43,203 bases of DNA. It comes from Puniceicoccaceae bacterium (GTDB lineage: Bacteria; Verrucomicrobiota; Verrucomicrobiia; Opitutales; JAFGAQ01). Made by a program: the position numbers and the translations under genes. The notes beneath the pieces are model-generated. The model was not told the origin of the DNA, made no database searches, and saw nothing but the letters and a program-made list of their open reading frames with translations. Where the stretch lies: the NCBI GenBank assembly GCA_028285755.1, contig JANQOQ010000007.1:1-43203 (forward strand), given 5' to 3'. Positions 42,625 to 43,203 of this stretch are shown here, piece after piece (the first letter of the stretch is position 1; every line of letters begins with the position of its first letter).

Positions 42625-42664
42625 ATCTAGAAGAGACAGATAAAACCTTCTTCTAGATTGTCAA
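42625..42664 (-). promoter_or_regulatory. Promoter/operator of the PadR1-ADOP1 unit
   Basis: Perfect inverted repeat ATCTAGAAGA (42625-42634) and TCTTCTAGAT (42649-42658), 14-nt spacer. On the minus strand TTGACA (42664-42659) is the -35 box immediately next to the distal arm; TATCTG 16 nt further on could be the -10. The repeat covers the spacer and -10, as expected for a repressor site. Confidence 0.85.
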
Positions 42665-42713
42665 GAGGTAATTCTAACCAAGATTACGTGATCTTAGTGT
42701 AACGCGACACTTA

Positions 42714-42896
42714 TTGTCCCCTGCTAATCGCAAGTTATTGATTATCAGGCACCAATACTTGAACCCGACTATGCAAGGCTATAACAGCACATACTTCTTA
42801 AGCGACTTATTATCAATGGCTTCCAAATTTTTGCTGTTTTTTACAATTGCCGTAAAATAGTCTAAAATAACGCGCTTTTGTCCCTTTTTTGTCCCT
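42714..42896 (+). repeat. Dispersed repeat copy R4
   Basis: 183 nt, closest to R3: opening TTGTCCCCTGC, 'TTATTGATTATCAGGCA', 'TTGAACCCGACTATGCAAGG', 'TTCTTAAG' (shared with R2), TTTTAC/GTAAAA, 'ATAGTCTAAAATAACGCGC', closing TTTTGTCCC-TTTTTTGTCCC. Same orientation as the others. It stands just outside the promoter of the PadR/ADOP block. Confidence 0.88.
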
Positions 42897-43103
42897 GAGA
42901 GAGTATAGCAGGAAGGCCAGTAAGTTTTAGGGAGTTTCGACAATTAGCTGATAGTTGGAGCATAGAGCTACTGGAATTGAACCAGAATTCCGAACAACAT
43001 AAGGCCTTCTATATTAGAAACTTACAAAACCGTTAAAGATGCATGGACTGGCTAGTTGATTGAAGAAAATTACAAAAATCTGAATATCCATTCGTTAACT
43101 AGG
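42897..43103. other. Gene-free stretch before the right-edge gene
   Basis: No gene. Bases 42971-42985 form a T-arm-like CTGG-AATTGAA-CCAG on the minus strand, but there is no matching acceptor strand or CCA, so it is not called a tRNA. Confidence 0.3.
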
Positions 43104-43203
43104 CTATATTAAACCGCATAGATCCCTCCATACTTCATCGGGGATGGGAATTCCCCCTTCGAGTCGTTCTTTTCGGGTGCTTTGTTCTATCTCGCCGGGA
43201 ATT
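43104..43203 (-). CDS. C-terminal end of an Ldh-family (malate/L-lactate dehydrogenase type) oxidoreductase, partial
   Basis: Minus-strand frame open from the right edge to a TAG at 43104-43106, reading 'IPGEIEQSTRKERLEG', 'GIPIPDEVWRDLCGLI'. The '(L/I)PGE.E.....ER...GIP(L/I)P..VW..L' pattern is the C-terminus of the PF02615 NAD(P)-dependent dehydrogenases (YiaK/malate/L-sulfolactate type). The bulk of the gene lies outside the window. Its end lies about 210 nt beyond repeat R4. Confidence 0.65.
   Translation of the reverse strand, partial: IPGEIEQSTRKERLEGGIPIPDEVWRDLCGLI

Noticed and set aside
42714-42896. CRISPR or integron attC interpretation of the repeats
   Set aside because: Copies are few, long and kilobases apart without short spacers, and I cannot identify attC R/L core sites (GTTRRRY); only a general cassette-like arrangement is claimed.
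42971-42985. T-arm-like sequence near repeat R4
   Set aside because: CTGG-AATTGAA-CCAG is present, but the fifth pair is a mismatch and no acceptor strand or CCA follows, unlike the fragment at 15055-15082.

Overview
The window most likely comes from a marine, polysaccharide-degrading bacterium of the Verrucomicrobiota (Opitutae/Puniceicoccales type). This is inferred from gene content: glycoside hydrolases and formylglycine sulfatases, a very long TonB-dependent receptor with an N-terminal 'SPFVVDVSEDSGYLATNAISGTRL'-style segment but no SusD partner, and PadR plus ADOP (orphan duplicated MacB-type permease) pairs. No rRNA, intact tRNA, transposase, integrase or CRISPR array was seen.

Region 1 (about 1-14640) is a carbohydrate-use block. 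A GH43-like enzyme and a sulfatase (+ strand) are followed by a broken second sulfatase. On the minus strand a likely operon runs clan-A glycoside hydrolase (GH39/GH5-like), FAD-dependent oxidoreductase, kelch-SSS sodium symporter. Upstream lies a short GH115-like gene, divergent from a LacI-type regulator, then a secreted beta-helix protein with two CBM6 modules. One exact 14-mer, TCTCATCGTAGACT, occurs before three of these transcription units and is probably the operator of the LacI protein. The block ends at a strong intrinsic terminator.

Region 2 (14640-15600) is a scar: a 3' remnant of a golvesin-like domain gene, a 28-nt tRNA 3' end, and the first copy (R1) of a dispersed repeat. Region 3 (15605-23014, minus strand) has a NarL-type response regulator and its sensor kinase, which has an unusual OB-fold-like input region, then a GH30 enzyme and its TonB receptor.

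Region 4 (23687-29245, minus strand) is an exporter operon: Cys-rich secreted protein, membrane-fusion protein, ATPase, two FtsX/MacB-type permeases and a Cys-containing lipoprotein. Region 5 (29700-42609, minus strand) holds three consecutive PadR-ADOP pairs followed by one adaptor, one ATPase and one TolC-type channel. Each PadR gene has its own near-perfect inverted repeat immediately next to a TTGACA/TTGACG -35 box, and the three operator sequences differ. This looks like one export machine with three separately switched permeases.

Regions 3, 4 and 5 are separated by same-orientation copies R1, R2, R3 and R4 of the dispersed repeat, so the window looks assembled from cassettes. At the right edge the last ~33 codons of an Ldh-family oxidoreductase gene enter on the minus strand.
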